Below are positions 35,793-47,558 of a stretch of 64,000 nt of DNA, piece after piece. The DNA is from Penicillium oxalicum. Its lineage: Eukaryota > Ascomycota > Eurotiomycetes > Eurotiales > Aspergillaceae. Position numbers and translations under genes: made by a program. The notes beneath the pieces were generated by a model. That model was not told where the DNA came from. It saw only the letters and a list, made by a program, of their open reading frames with translations, and searched no databases. Within the stretch, counting starts at the first letter, position 1. The number at the start of each line of letters is the position of its first letter. The DNA lies in assembly GCF_001723175.1 (NCBI RefSeq), contig NC_064657.1:434001-498000 (forward strand). Reading direction: 5' to 3'.

Positions 35793-38586
35793 ACCAGCAG
35801 AATGGAAGGTATCTACCAATCAAGCATTGAGCTGCAAGCAGAAGATGGTCTATCCGATCAAGGTGTTTCAAAAACATCGGCGATATCGCCTACATTGCCG
35901 CACGGTTTGCTGTACTGAACGGACCCTTCAAGGGTGTATCGATGATGCAGGCTGCTCCAAACGTCTGCACTCATCATACTCAACGTTCATCTTTCATGGT
36001 ATCTTGACTTTCGACTGTGGCCTGTAGGATTCCGAAAATTGGATCACCAGTCACGTGGGTACGTCCCGCCAAGTCATGAATCGTGAATCACAAGCTTCTT
36101 CAATAATCAAGCGCCGTCGCAGCCTAGCGAGTGCTACTTGCGCCTTCATCTTCTTCTCCTACGACTTCTCTTCAGCAGACGACAGCAATTGGGGCTCAGC
36201 TTTGCACGCAAGTCTGCCGAGTGAGAGGCTTTGCAATCCCCTCCATTCTACTCTGTCTTCCGCCGCTGCATGTTCGGCTTTTACCAATCTCTCCATGAGG
36301 CAACTTGCCTTGGAGAACAGCACCCTCTTGATCTGACGTGGGCCACCGATTGCATCAGCGCCATGCTATCATCGCCGTCTTTTCGTTCGGCTTAAAGTCG
36401 GCCCTGGAACCGTGACGGAGATCCACTGGTTCGCAAACTACAGTATCATCATATGATAAATCATTGCTGGCGCTTCCGTCTCAACCAAAGTTCGCGCCGG
36501 ACCCCACACAGCTCCGATCCGTACTACCCTGGATGTCGCTGGCTTGTATAGTTCTTAAGTTTTTGTTTTCCATCGGCTTCAAAGCTAGACAGCATGGTGG
36601 GGAAAACGCAGTGCTAATCGGATTGTGTTGGTTTTTCCCCCCAAACCAGCTCTGGCTTGATGGAAACGAGAGCATGTAAATCGTGAAATCAACTCAACAA
36701 TTTAATATATTGATCAAGGAGAATTTTCATAGATTCGAGAAGAACCTTTTGGTACTTACGTCCTTGAGCCTCGCTGCTCCTATTACTATCTTGATCCTAG
36801 CAGATGCCTACGTAATTCCAAGCTTGATGCTCTCCCTGTCGGGAGTTGAAGCGGACTTATGTACATAAATGGTCACTTGCTCACGTGTGTCATTTGAAAA
36901 AAAAAAAAAAAAAACAGAAAAAACCTAGAAATCTTCATCCCAGCCCTTTTACATATATTCACATGCCAGAAAAACGCTGAGTATAGTAATTTGTTCCATC
37001 CACAAACTCCACATCCTGATGAAAAAGGAGTAGGTTGGGACGTAAAGAATCACTATGACGTCGGTTTTCTTGTCCCGAGACCCGAAAGCTTGGGTTCGAG
37101 CATCCTGCGCCCCACATGCACATCTATAGGACCAAGTACCTCAGTAGTGTTGATGTTGTAAGATAGCAGGGCAACGTCTTTTTTTTTCGAAAGAATCAAA
37201 CGGGACTCTCTAATTGTTCTCGGCTAGGAAAATTTCTCAATACTCTAGATAGAACAAAGTATATATTACAAGGCAGCTCTACCAACCTTTAATGCCATAT
37301 CATGATTCAATCAAGTTGGTTGGAGCAGACTCCAGACACGCGAACAGACAGCAACACTACTGTTTAACATTGAGATAATAGCAGCACTTAAACTCAGGAC
37401 TAGGTAGCTAGCACTCACTGGGCTCAAGTGGCTGTTGACGAGTAGACTGGATCCAAGGAATTCTACCTATCTCAATAAGAATTTTAATAAATTTTCACCA
37501 GAGTTCATACTCTAGTCCGTTTGTCCGTGGTTACTTGCAACAAGAACGTATATGTTTCGACAGATTGTCAACGGATGTCTTGTCCCGTCCAGGCTCTGAA
37601 AATCTATTGGAAGATGGGTCGTACATCAACATTCGAGGTTATTGATTCACCGAGGTCTCGGATTGGGAACTGATTCTTTGGAGCATCGTAGGGGTTGAAA
37701 TCTGGACGGGACAGGACGGGACTTAAGAAAGGGTAGGTAGTAATCTGGGAGTATCCGTATTCCGGGAATGAAAGGAAGATTTGAATGCTAAGGTAAGGGC
37801 GAGTGGTTTTGGGAGCACTTCGGATTATCATTTCTATGGGGTAGGTATTCCACCTGAATCCTATATGGATGAGGTCAATATGTGGATATCGATAATATGG
37901 ATAGGGAATGAAATGGAACCCTACCTGATACCTCCTCAGAGATTCAATTACCGCAGACAGTGAAAGAGTCCAACCCAATTGTCAAAATAGAATAAAATAA
38001 GTATATATTGATTCCTTTCATCGTAATCTACCGCTCAACGCCTTCCAATGTCACCCCTCACTAGAGGTAGTTCCTGCTATTGTACAAATCTTCCTCCGTG
38101 ACGAGGGCACCGGCCGTTTTTAGACACAAGATCAAGCTGACCGATGCGAAGAAGAAGAGAAAAAAAATAAAGGGAAGGGAAAGGAATGAAAAAACAACAC
38201 AAAAAAAAGAGGACCCGAAAGAAAAAGGTTGTTGACAACCCCGCAACGCCAGCATACCCGCTCAGTTGAATTCAAGGCCGAAACCACCCAAGAGCCTGCC
38301 TACTTAAAGACGGGAAGACCAAAAAAAAGTCGCGGTGCCAAGGATGAGTGAGAGTGAGTTCATGTTTTGATTTTGCCGATCCTGAGAGACAAGGACACCA
38401 TAATCAAGACCCGATGTGAATGAAAAAGCCGGGGTGGAATGGACGGGAAATGATCGAATGGAGAAGAAAAAGAGAATTGCGATCCTTTATTCCAGAGTCG
38501 CAGCACCAGGTGCGATAGATCATCTCGCAGTGCGGTGAGCCTACGTCAGAGGAAGATGGAAAGAGAGAGAGAAGAAAGGGATTTTG
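35793..38586. other. Gene-poor interval
   Basis: Mixed-composition sequence with an 18-nt A-run at about 36897-36914. Short open frames (36055-36336 plus, 37604-37978 minus) show no motif. No RNA gene was recognised. Confidence 0.35.
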
Positions 38587-38616
38587 TAGAAGGCTCTGCT
38601 GCGGCAGAGCCTTCTA
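38587..38616. repeat. Perfect 13-bp inverted repeat over a stop codon
   Basis: TAGAAGGCTCTGC at 38587-38599 and GCAGAGCCTTCTA at 38604-38616 are exact reverse complements around a 4-nt loop. In a minus-strand transcript the TAG stop of the small ORF at 38614-38880 forms the first three bases of the stem. Confidence 0.9.
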
Positions 38617-38880
38617 ATCCAGGCTCAGACGAGAGATCTCATCAAACTTGGTGGTACATTGCCCGCCATTACTATCAATGGCAAAGCTGACCGGCGATGG
38701 AGGCGGAGCAGGTGGCATCCCGTCGATGAAATGGGAAGAAGTCTTGGTGGTCTTGTGGTGATCCTGGGAAGACACCGAGGTCCGGAACGACGTGGTCATG
38801 ACGCGGGAGATGTCTTGGGAGAAAGCGGCGAGTGACTCGGCCGTGGTGGGTGGAACAATCGAATGGGACTGAGTCGACAT
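38614..38880 (-). CDS. Hypothetical small protein (88 aa)
   Basis: Starting at MSTQSHSIVPP, this short frame encodes a Ser/Thr-rich, probably disordered protein with a PPAPPPSPVSFAID segment and an ending KFDEISRLSLD. Composition resembles real fungal small proteins rather than random translation. No family is recognised. The frame is open further up to 39000, but the upstream part looks like leader. It ends inside a perfect hairpin. It could still be chance. Confidence 0.4.
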   Translation of the reverse strand: MSTQSHSIVPPTTAESLAAFSQDISRVMTTSFRTSVSSQDHHKTTKTSSHFIDGMPPAPPPSPVSFAIDSNGGQCTTKFDEISRLSLD

Positions 38881-41800
38881 TGTGAGGATGGTGGCACTTG
38901 GTGCGAGGTGGTTGGAGAACAGACTGATTGTATTGTTGACGGGAGTTTTGACAAGGCAAGAGTGATTAGACTGGCGTGAGAGTTTTGTTTGAAAAAACAC
39001 TTGTCTTGGGGTTGTCGGGCGATTTTTTTTTGGAAGATATCAGATTGTCCTGGACCGGTGGAGCGTAGTCAAGAGGACCTCGGCACGTTTGGTGAGCAGG
39101 TGCAGTGAATTGCGTTTTCCGACGGCGCGGCTAGTAATCAAACTCCGGGCTTCGGTGCGGCCTCTTCCGGTGGGACAATCACAGTACTGATTCGAGCGTC
39201 TGAGGAATAGAGTTAGTTTTTTAAAGTTTGACAGGACGAGAGTCAAAATGAGCAGGTCAAGTTGGGAGAAAAGCAGAGAGATGAGCACAGTCTTCCGAAC
39301 CCGCCCGAGGATCCGAGAGACGTCTCGGGCGTTGGGAAGATTGTGGCAAGGAAAGTATGATGTAACGGGGATCATCATGAACACTTGGATGACTGCAACT
39401 AAACGCGATACTCACTTTGAAGGCGAGAAATGTGCGAATGGCCGAATGATTGCGAGAGGCGGTCAAGAGAAGTGAGGCGAACTGGGCTAGGAATCGTACT
39501 TGTATGATGATGAGGATGAAGATGCGGCAACACAACCAGAGCACAGTGGGAAGAAAAGCAGCGTGAACGGTGAGACTTGGCGTTGCGTGAGACCTGAGGA
39601 TCAAATGTCTGCGAGGGAAAATCGACGAAGTAGGTGTTCTTTAAAGTGTTTTTGCAAGCGTCACGATTGCACTGTTTTGTTCCCTGGGGAAGTTGGGAAC
39701 TGTTGAATCCGGGAGGAAGTCCGGGGAAATACCACAATTCCATGTTGAACCGCCGAAAAGGGCGTCCGGTACGGTCACCACCTTGTATGGAAACCATACA
39801 GAAGTCATGGTGAGGGCACGCTTCTACGAGACAGATACGTCCAATCAAGGAACATGGAGTCATCTCCCGGCCACAGAGCTCGAATGACCCTGAGGTCATC
39901 GATGGGAAGATGATCAACATGATCAATCATGAGCACATCGTCAACATGTGTCTCTGCTTGTACAGGGATCTCTGTAACTGTACAGTAATATGGTAGTACA
40001 TTCATACCGTTACATCCCCGTCTCAAGACTCCTTCGATCGGGGAAGCGCCAAAAGAATTTCCGGGTGGAGTCCCCCCAACGTAAGCCTCCCCCGCCGGGC
40101 TGCATCCTGACTCTGCGACTGGGGCTCTGGGGTAAACGAGAACCCAGTAAAGGTTTGATTTGGACTTTGTGGATGATCAATTATCACCGACTACGATGGA
40201 CAGTGTGTGGTTGCTATTGCTGTTGTTGTTTGCAATCGAGGACCAAGCCTCATTGCCGAGCCTATCGAGCATCGTTGATCCCACCGCATTCAACTTTTTT
40301 TCAAAAAGCACCCACGAAATGAGCAAACCTCTTCACCAGGCTCAAGTCACTGCCGTGGTGAGCAAACACCAACAAACTCTCTTCTAGTCTACACTCTACA
40401 ATCCCTCGTGTCGCGTAGTCACCTCAAACAGTACTTTTGATCAAAGTCAATCAGAAATTCATACATCCCAACCCGATGGGGAAAAGAAGCCCCAAAAGGC
40501 TGCCCGACCCTTTCTTGCGCAAGAACTGAAATCCTGTCTGTTTCCAATCACCTCCTGGCTTGGACGATCGTCTTACCCTGTACACACAACAACCGCCTCA
40601 TTTTTTCTTCCCTTTTACTTCTCGTTCTCGCCACCCCCCAGGGCAAGGTTGAAAAAAAAGGGGGGGGCGCCCCTCCCAGACTCCAATAATCGAGCGATAG
40701 CAAATTCCGACACAGCAAGGCAGCGTATTCAGCAAGGTCAACGCATGATGCCTCGGTGCTAGACTTTTCAGTGATCCCAACCATCGATCCGATCTTCCAG
40801 GACCAAAGCACTCGAATGTAAGATCCTTGATCGACCAGGTGTGCAATGTTCAAGAGCCGGTCAGCTAGAGTCCATGCATAGACGAGGATCGCGGATTAAG
40901 TCAAGGCGACTGGTCTATTTCCACCAATATGATTGATATGAACAGACTGCTTATGTAGTCTCCGAGGCGTGCGGGCTGCATTTCAATCATGATGTCGATG
41001 GCTTACCCGCTGGAAATTCAGTGGTAATTTGACCGTACGCCCAAGTGTTTCACATTGCTTACATTGGACTACAGATTGTGTATTACACAATGTGTAGAGA
41101 CTAGAGCTCGGAGGCCATTGTGAAAATAGGGGAGTAAAGACCTCTAAGAGGGAACTGCCTTGAAAAATAAAGAACATGAATAGTACACAGGTCATTATCT
41201 ACCGTCCATCTCCCCCCTCCCCCCCCAAAAGATAGAATGCTCAAGGCAAAATGTCGTTCAGAATGATTATTGAGATTCACTGTATCCGTACAACTTAACC
41301 CACTGTTGGACTTGGCTACTTGATTCATTCGACTCTCCACTCAATTATTTGAACCCTGGGGAAGACTCCAACAGGAAACACAAACACACCTCCGAAATCA
41401 GAAATCAGGGGGTGGATCCCGGCGAGAGTGAGGCAGACTCCTGTCCTCCAGAAACCACGCCGCACTAGTCCACGACCAGCGTTAGCGTGTCTCTGTGGCT
41501 TCAGCCTTTACAGGGGCCAGGCCCACCGTGCCAGGGGGAGAGAAGGAAATAGAGAAGCTTCTCATCTTCTAGCGCCCCCGGGGAAGTCGGCTAGAACCAC
41601 GGGGAAGTTAGGATTGGCTTGTTACTCCAGGTATTCAATACATAATACGGTCAGTACGGTATGCTTGGTGATGCTGAAACTATCTCCAAATCCGGGGCAA
41701 ATTGCGGCCTGGGGGCTCGCTCGCTACAGTACAAGGAGAGGGTTACAGTACATGTACTGTAGGAGTGGATGTTACAATGTTCCATTCCTCCCGCTTATAC

Positions 41801-43317
41801 CCTGTTCACGTTCACGGACTTACTCTGGTCAGGTCAGTCTAAAAGTGTCTAGACCCCGGACAGAGTGATACCAGTGTCGTTCAGTGGCCTGCTATCCTGT
41901 ATCCACAATTTTGATCTGAAGATCGGCCAGTCATCAGGTATACAGCTGGGCGCGTTCTCCGAATGTTCAGGCTATACGCGACTGGATCTGATTTCAGTCT
42001 GCGCACTGGCACAGAGAGGTAGGAACCGGTGATAGCCTGCACGGCACCGCGCGGGATGTTTAGGCTGTTTTACGCTTCCCGTTTACTCGACCTCGAATGA
42101 CAAGTCTAGGGTCCCTAAAAGGGAATCGAAGCCTTAATACACACAGTACCGACTCTACTGAGTGGTGAGCACTGTGCCAGGCTCGCCGTATTGAAATGCA
42201 CGCAAGAGACTGGGCCCCTTGTGTATAGAAAATCAAAATCACAATAATGATTCCTCCTATAGTATAGTACATACATCTTCTTCCCACGTGTCTGGTCTCC
42301 TTTCTTTTCCTTTCTGTTTTTTTTAAAGAAAAACTCGACAACTCACAAACACACTTTCAGCCTTACTTGCTTGTAAGAGGTTCTCACACCCTCGGGCACC
42401 TCTTTCTTTGCTTTTTGACACACGCACATGCCTGTGTGTAACAGACATGTATGATCCCGCTCTGTACAAGACCCTGGTCTCGGAACATTCCCTTCGCGGC
42501 TCTGGAAGGAAATAAATCCTTCTAGCGACCTGCCAAAAAGGGGAAGCACGGCTCACTTGAAGCGGACAATGATCATTAAGACTCCCCTCGGGCATTCAGT
42601 CCCCTGCCGCTTTGTCTGCGGGTCCAGGGACGGCAATCGTTGAGAATTTGAACTGGGTTTGCAAAAAATGTAGAGATGAAGCTCTGTCTTGAATGGATAT
42701 GTTGTAGGCTGCCAGGACAGTATTCACCTTGGTAGACTTGAGGATATTGACCCGTGACCACTGTTTGAAAGTGTATTTATTCTTCTTATTCTTCCTGACG
42801 AGGCTTATACGTGGCCCCTCAACAAGCACTGCACTTGTTCTCTGTGCTCTCGATCAAAGAGAGGCTTGAGAATGACTAGGCGAGCTGTGAATCTGAAAGC
42901 TCTTCATTTTTATTGTCATTGTTCTTTTAACAAGCCAAGACTTTTCGAAAGTCCTCTACCAGGTACTCGGGAACCAGAATAAATGCTGCAAGTTCTTCAC
43001 CAAACACCACATTTTGAGCGAATCAACACTGAAAATAACACGCGAAGCTTCTGGTCCTTGAACCTACCTCGGCCAAGTACTGTGGAGTGGATTCAATTTC
43101 AGTCTCGAGAGACGCACGCGTAATGGGTTGCCTTTAATCTAATTGGGCGAATTATGGATCGTAACTGTCTTTGAGACAGCGATCTGGATTGAAGAACTAC
43201 ACTTTGAAGTTCATCGAAGATAAATCGAGACTATATTACTAGGTCCTTGTATCATACCTATGATGAAAGGGATAACAATTCTTTTTGTATCTAAATCTGA
43301 ACAAATGTAAGTCCATC
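38881..43317. other. Gene-poor interval
   Basis: I see no supported gene here. An 18-bp perfect palindrome lies at 41744-41761. Low-complexity C- and G-runs occur near 40660 and 41215. Open frames are short and overlap on both strands. Confidence 0.35.
41744..41761. repeat. 18-bp perfect palindrome
   Basis: TACAGTACATGTACTGTA reads the same on both strands. A half site (TACAGTAC) lies about 20 bp upstream near 41725, and ACTGTACAGT occurs near 39977. It could be a dimer-binding site or chance. Confidence 0.7.
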
Positions 43318-43436
43318 ACATACGACCATAGGGTGTGGAGAACAGGGCTTCCCGTCCGCTCAGCCGTACTTAAGCCACACGCCGGTCAGTTAGTAGTATG
43401 GTGGGTGACCACATGCGAATCCTGACTGTTGTATGT
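43318..43436 (+). rRNA. 5S ribosomal RNA, copy 1
   Basis: This 119-nt sequence is a dispersed fungal 5S gene. It begins ACATACGACCATAGGGTGTG and ends GTTGTATGT; the ends pair over 9 bp as helix I. The CTTCCCGTCCGCTCAGCCGT block and the GGTGGGTGACCAC internal control region are present. TTTTT at 43436-43440 is a Pol III terminator. Pol III would read it from internal A, intermediate and C boxes. It differs from copy 2 at five positions, all transitions. Confidence 0.93.
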
Positions 43437-43611
43437 TTTTGATTTTTGTCTACTCTCGGTATAATTCCGAAGAGACTAAGGTCCAAAACAAGGTCATAGG
43501 AGGGAACTTATATAGAATTAAACCTTACCACAGGTACTTCTAGTCGCTATTTTAACTTACCTAGTCCGATACCTCGAAAGGTATATAGAGCCTAGAAGGC
43601 CTCAACCACGC

Positions 43612-43730
43612 ACATACGACCATAGGGTGTGGAAAATAGGGCTTCCCGTCCGCTCAGCCGTACTCAAGCCACACGCCGGCCAGTTAGTAGTATGGTGGGT
43701 GACCACATGCGAATCCTGGCTGTTGTATGT
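43612..43730 (+). rRNA. 5S ribosomal RNA, copy 2
   Basis: This second 119-nt 5S gene lies in the same orientation, starting 294 bp after copy 1. It has the same terminal helix, internal control region and a short downstream T-run. Relative to copy 1 it has A for G and T for C in the GGAGAAC segment, C for T in the ACTTAAG segment, and a paired C/G for T/A in a helix. Unlike a dead copy it preserves pairing, so I call it functional, with reserve about the two unpaired changes. Confidence 0.9.
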
Positions 43731-46700
43731 TTTTGAAAATTTTAAGCGTTTCTCTTGCTAATTATTTGCAAATTGTTCCCTTTGCCGAATGCGGTAAATT
43801 AATTACGGACACAGAGTGAGTGTGTATCCCCCGTGGTGTCTTGTTTCCTCTCTTCTCTATTGTACAGCACAATTGCGTGCCATTTGATGCAACCTGATCT
43901 CCATTACTCAACGATGCACGTCAGAGTCACAAGAGGATTGAGGAAGGTATGGACTTGGGTAAGTTTCATGCTCTTTCTTTCAATTTTCACAATCAGATAG
44001 CGTGTTCTTCTTGAAGACTAAATTCAACTTATTCTGGCAGAGCGAGAGCTTTCTTCTCAAACACCTTCCGCTCTGCAAGTACGATCAAGCTCGATCATTT
44101 GATAACTAGGCAGTTGATATTCTATTGCTGCCTTGTGATACAACCAGTGTGGAGTTTCTGAGGAGAGAGGAAGGAAGAGAGGAAAGAAGGTGATTACAGG
44201 GGTGGGGTGTAAGCTCGAAAGTGACCCTCAGTTCTCTGCTCAGAGACTGGAGTGTTTATTGAAAAGAGCAAAGATCACTTCAGTTTTTTAGGTCCTCAAC
44301 TCACGATATAAGAAATCCACTGCTACACTTGTTAATCTTGAAGACGCTCCGATTTTTTTACATCACGGATCTTGGGAACGGGTCAGAATTTGACCAGATG
44401 GATTCATTATATCAACTCCCTTCACTCTATCGCATGTATGAAATTGATCTATGCGCTTGAGAATTCTGCCAAAAGATCCACACAATAGTGCAGCTGAATA
44501 CACCTGGCAACTTCATTCCACTGCGGAGGCAGGTATGCTCGTTGTTATTTCTCCCGCCCCCTCGAACGTGATTCCGAAGCAAACTTGAATACTTTCAAAT
44601 GAGTCACTCTGTGACGGTATAAACGGCATCTGCCCGAGAAAGATGATTTTAGTGCACTTCCAGAGGGATATGGCTGTTCGAATCTGATAGTCCTGCTTCA
44701 TAAACTATCTAGGTATATCCATCCTGATCCATGTACCCCTCTGTCGTAGCTATCCATCCGGCAAAGAACGCCAATGCTATCTCAAGGCGGATGTTGAAAA
44801 ATTAAAGCTTGAGACTGGATGAAGGTCATATCATAGTTTCATGACGCATTTCTCGCACGGGGGATTCCGCGGCCTAGGCTCCAGAAAATTGTTGTATTAG
44901 AAGGCTTTTGGTTAGTGATTAGCTACTTGTTACCCTGTACTATTTAGTATCAGTTTGGTTTGTGATTTCATCACAGCTGTAGAGTCTTGGGAAAGGAAAG
45001 TGATACCAGACTCGCGACATAATACATATTTCCAGGGTAATCGTTGATCTTTGTCATCGAGAATAAAGACATAAGCAAGGTAGATTACTGTAGTTCACAG
45101 GGGTGATTGACCTTATATCTGATTATATGTCACCGTGAGACCACTAGAATAATCCAAAAAAAAAAATCCCAAGAATCTGATATGCATCTATCTACACAAT
45201 ACGCTATTTCGTGGCAATAAAAGATATATGAGCTCTCTCATACCTGATTTCTCTCGAGTTCCCCCGAGTCACCTTGTAAATGCTGTCAAGCGCCGGCATG
45301 ATCTCACTATGCAGCTAGCCGTATAGCCAGAAATGACGAGTGTACATAATTCCCAAGGAAGATTTATCACAACTCAGATAATGAAACTAGACGCAGGACC
45401 GACAAGTATTTCACCATTATACCATGCCATCTGTCCGTCGACTCTTTGCAGCTTATACTGTAAAGGGAGATCTTCCTTCATCAAAATAAGCGATGTGGAA
45501 ATCGGGCCAAGGAAGCCTTTGATACCTCTTGTGAGTCATGTATTCTCCAGGATCTAGGCTATCTTCATCGAAGACTCAGACGGAAGGAGTTCTGAGATGG
45601 GAGCACTTCCCGTCTGCATGTTATTATGTGCCCCTAGGCTTGCCATCTATCTCTACTGTCCCTTTCTCTGAAATTTCATATGCGACATTTGGTAACATCC
45701 GAGGCATTATGAATCTGACTTGGATGATCATTGCTAAAATTTTTAGACGAGCTGGATGAGAATGCTCCTATTTTCTTTGGACCAGGTAAGGTATAAATCT
45801 AGTTTTCAACATTTGATCTCCATTTTCACTTCTCATCATGAGGTCCTCGTTCGACAAATATTGGATTCATCTTAGATTTCTTCTCAACTGATTGATTGTC
45901 GGTCAACTCTATAAGATGTCTGCTTTTTTACGTTGCGTTTTCAAAGGTGGAAATGAGATTATAGGAGCTCGCTGGAGTTGATATACCCTTTTGAACTAGA
46001 TTCGGAAAAGTCATCCAGACCAAGCCTCATAGATGTCAATGATCGAGATGCAGTTTATGGGGTCTAAAAACCCATATGTACCAAGGTTAATCAGTTCTTC
46101 TCGAATCCTGGTCGATGAATATCGCATTGATTTGAGGCTGCACCTCGATTTATCAGTACACCTGACTATTGCTAGCCCTGTCCAATAAGTACATACGGCA
46201 GTATGTGCACTGACAAGTAGTAAAGTACACATGACCAGGGTTGATGCTCCACAACCAAACGCCACTGACTCTCGGCATCGGCACTTGAAAACTGGTCTCT
46301 GTGAGCGTGAGCGATCGGCTTGCGACGGACTACCCGCTCTGAAACGTGGTCTCGTGGCAGCAGTGGTCTAGACCTATCAAATCAAAACGGGATTAGTTTG
46401 CCGGTTAGAAATCTGACAATTAGATCGATGCTGTGATTAATCGTATAGATGTCTCTGTTTCTATTAAGACACGCGAGGACTCATGCTGATTGTATCTATG
46501 ATTTTTTTTTAAAATGCAGGGTCGTGTTCGAGTTGCGCGTGATATTGTGCTGCCACGTATATTATCATGCTTGTGGAACTGTGAGGTATGATGTTAGAGG
46601 TGACTTGAGAAGCCAGGTTTGGCAATGGAATAACGGATGACAATATGCTATGACCGCTGGTTTTGATGCTATAGTGGCCGATATCTGTTTGTGAACGCAA

Positions 46701-47532
46701 GTTACCAATCTTATACACGTATCCAACAGAGTCTGGTGATGAAATGATACGAGACTAGTGGCCTATTACATTGAGCCACGACCTCAAAGCAAAAACCTAG
46801 CAGACTGCCGCCTCTTGTTCCCATGAGATGGAAGAGATGATTACCGAGGTGCTTATCTTATGCCTGTTATTTTCGTTTTGTATCCCCTGTAATACCTGGG
46901 AGACTCAACGTGCCGAATGCGGCTCTTCTGAGGAGTGCAATACTCACCTAGCCCTGGGAAAATTGCAAATCTGGAGCGCTGTCAGGTGAAGATGTCCATG
47001 GTATGAACACTGACCAGCTAAAGTAGATAGTGGAGCATCGTTGCAATTTAGGAGGTACTTGTGGACTGACATATATAGGGCAGGTTGCATAGATGCCTCT
47101 GAATGGTAGACAGCACGGTAAATAGACTGACCAAACAGGAAAACTTTCTATGGTTACCTTGGAAGGGACTTGCGCTTCAACAGTCAGCGTGACAATGGGA
47201 ATGATCACATGGGAAATAAACCGGTTCTATTTTCAGATTAGAATCGAACCCGTCTATTTTATTGTGATTGATTTGTATTGGATAAGTCATGGTTCATTAA
47301 TGCTGACACGCTACTGAAACACACCAGAATCGCATCACTTGGATGCTACTAGCAGGAGTATGCATGGACGAGTGGCGGAATCCTCGGGCTGAATCGAATC
47401 TGGAGCGGCAACCCCCAGAAACACCTCAGGCCAACCGGACTGGATCAAACTTTGATCCGTCATTCTGGCCAACCAGCCACGGTTCCTCTCGCAACGTGGG
47501 CTACTCTCGAGGACTCGAGGCTGCGTAGCAGT

Positions 47533-47558
47533 AGAGAGAGAGAGAGAGAGAGAGAGAG
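47533..47558. repeat. (AG)13 microsatellite
   Basis: A perfect AG dinucleotide tract of about 26 nt in non-coding sequence. Confidence 0.9.

Noticed and set aside
37060..37120. tRNA-like T-arm (GGGTTCGAGC)
   Set aside because: The flanking bases do not form a T stem, and no D arm, anticodon arm or acceptor stem could be drawn.
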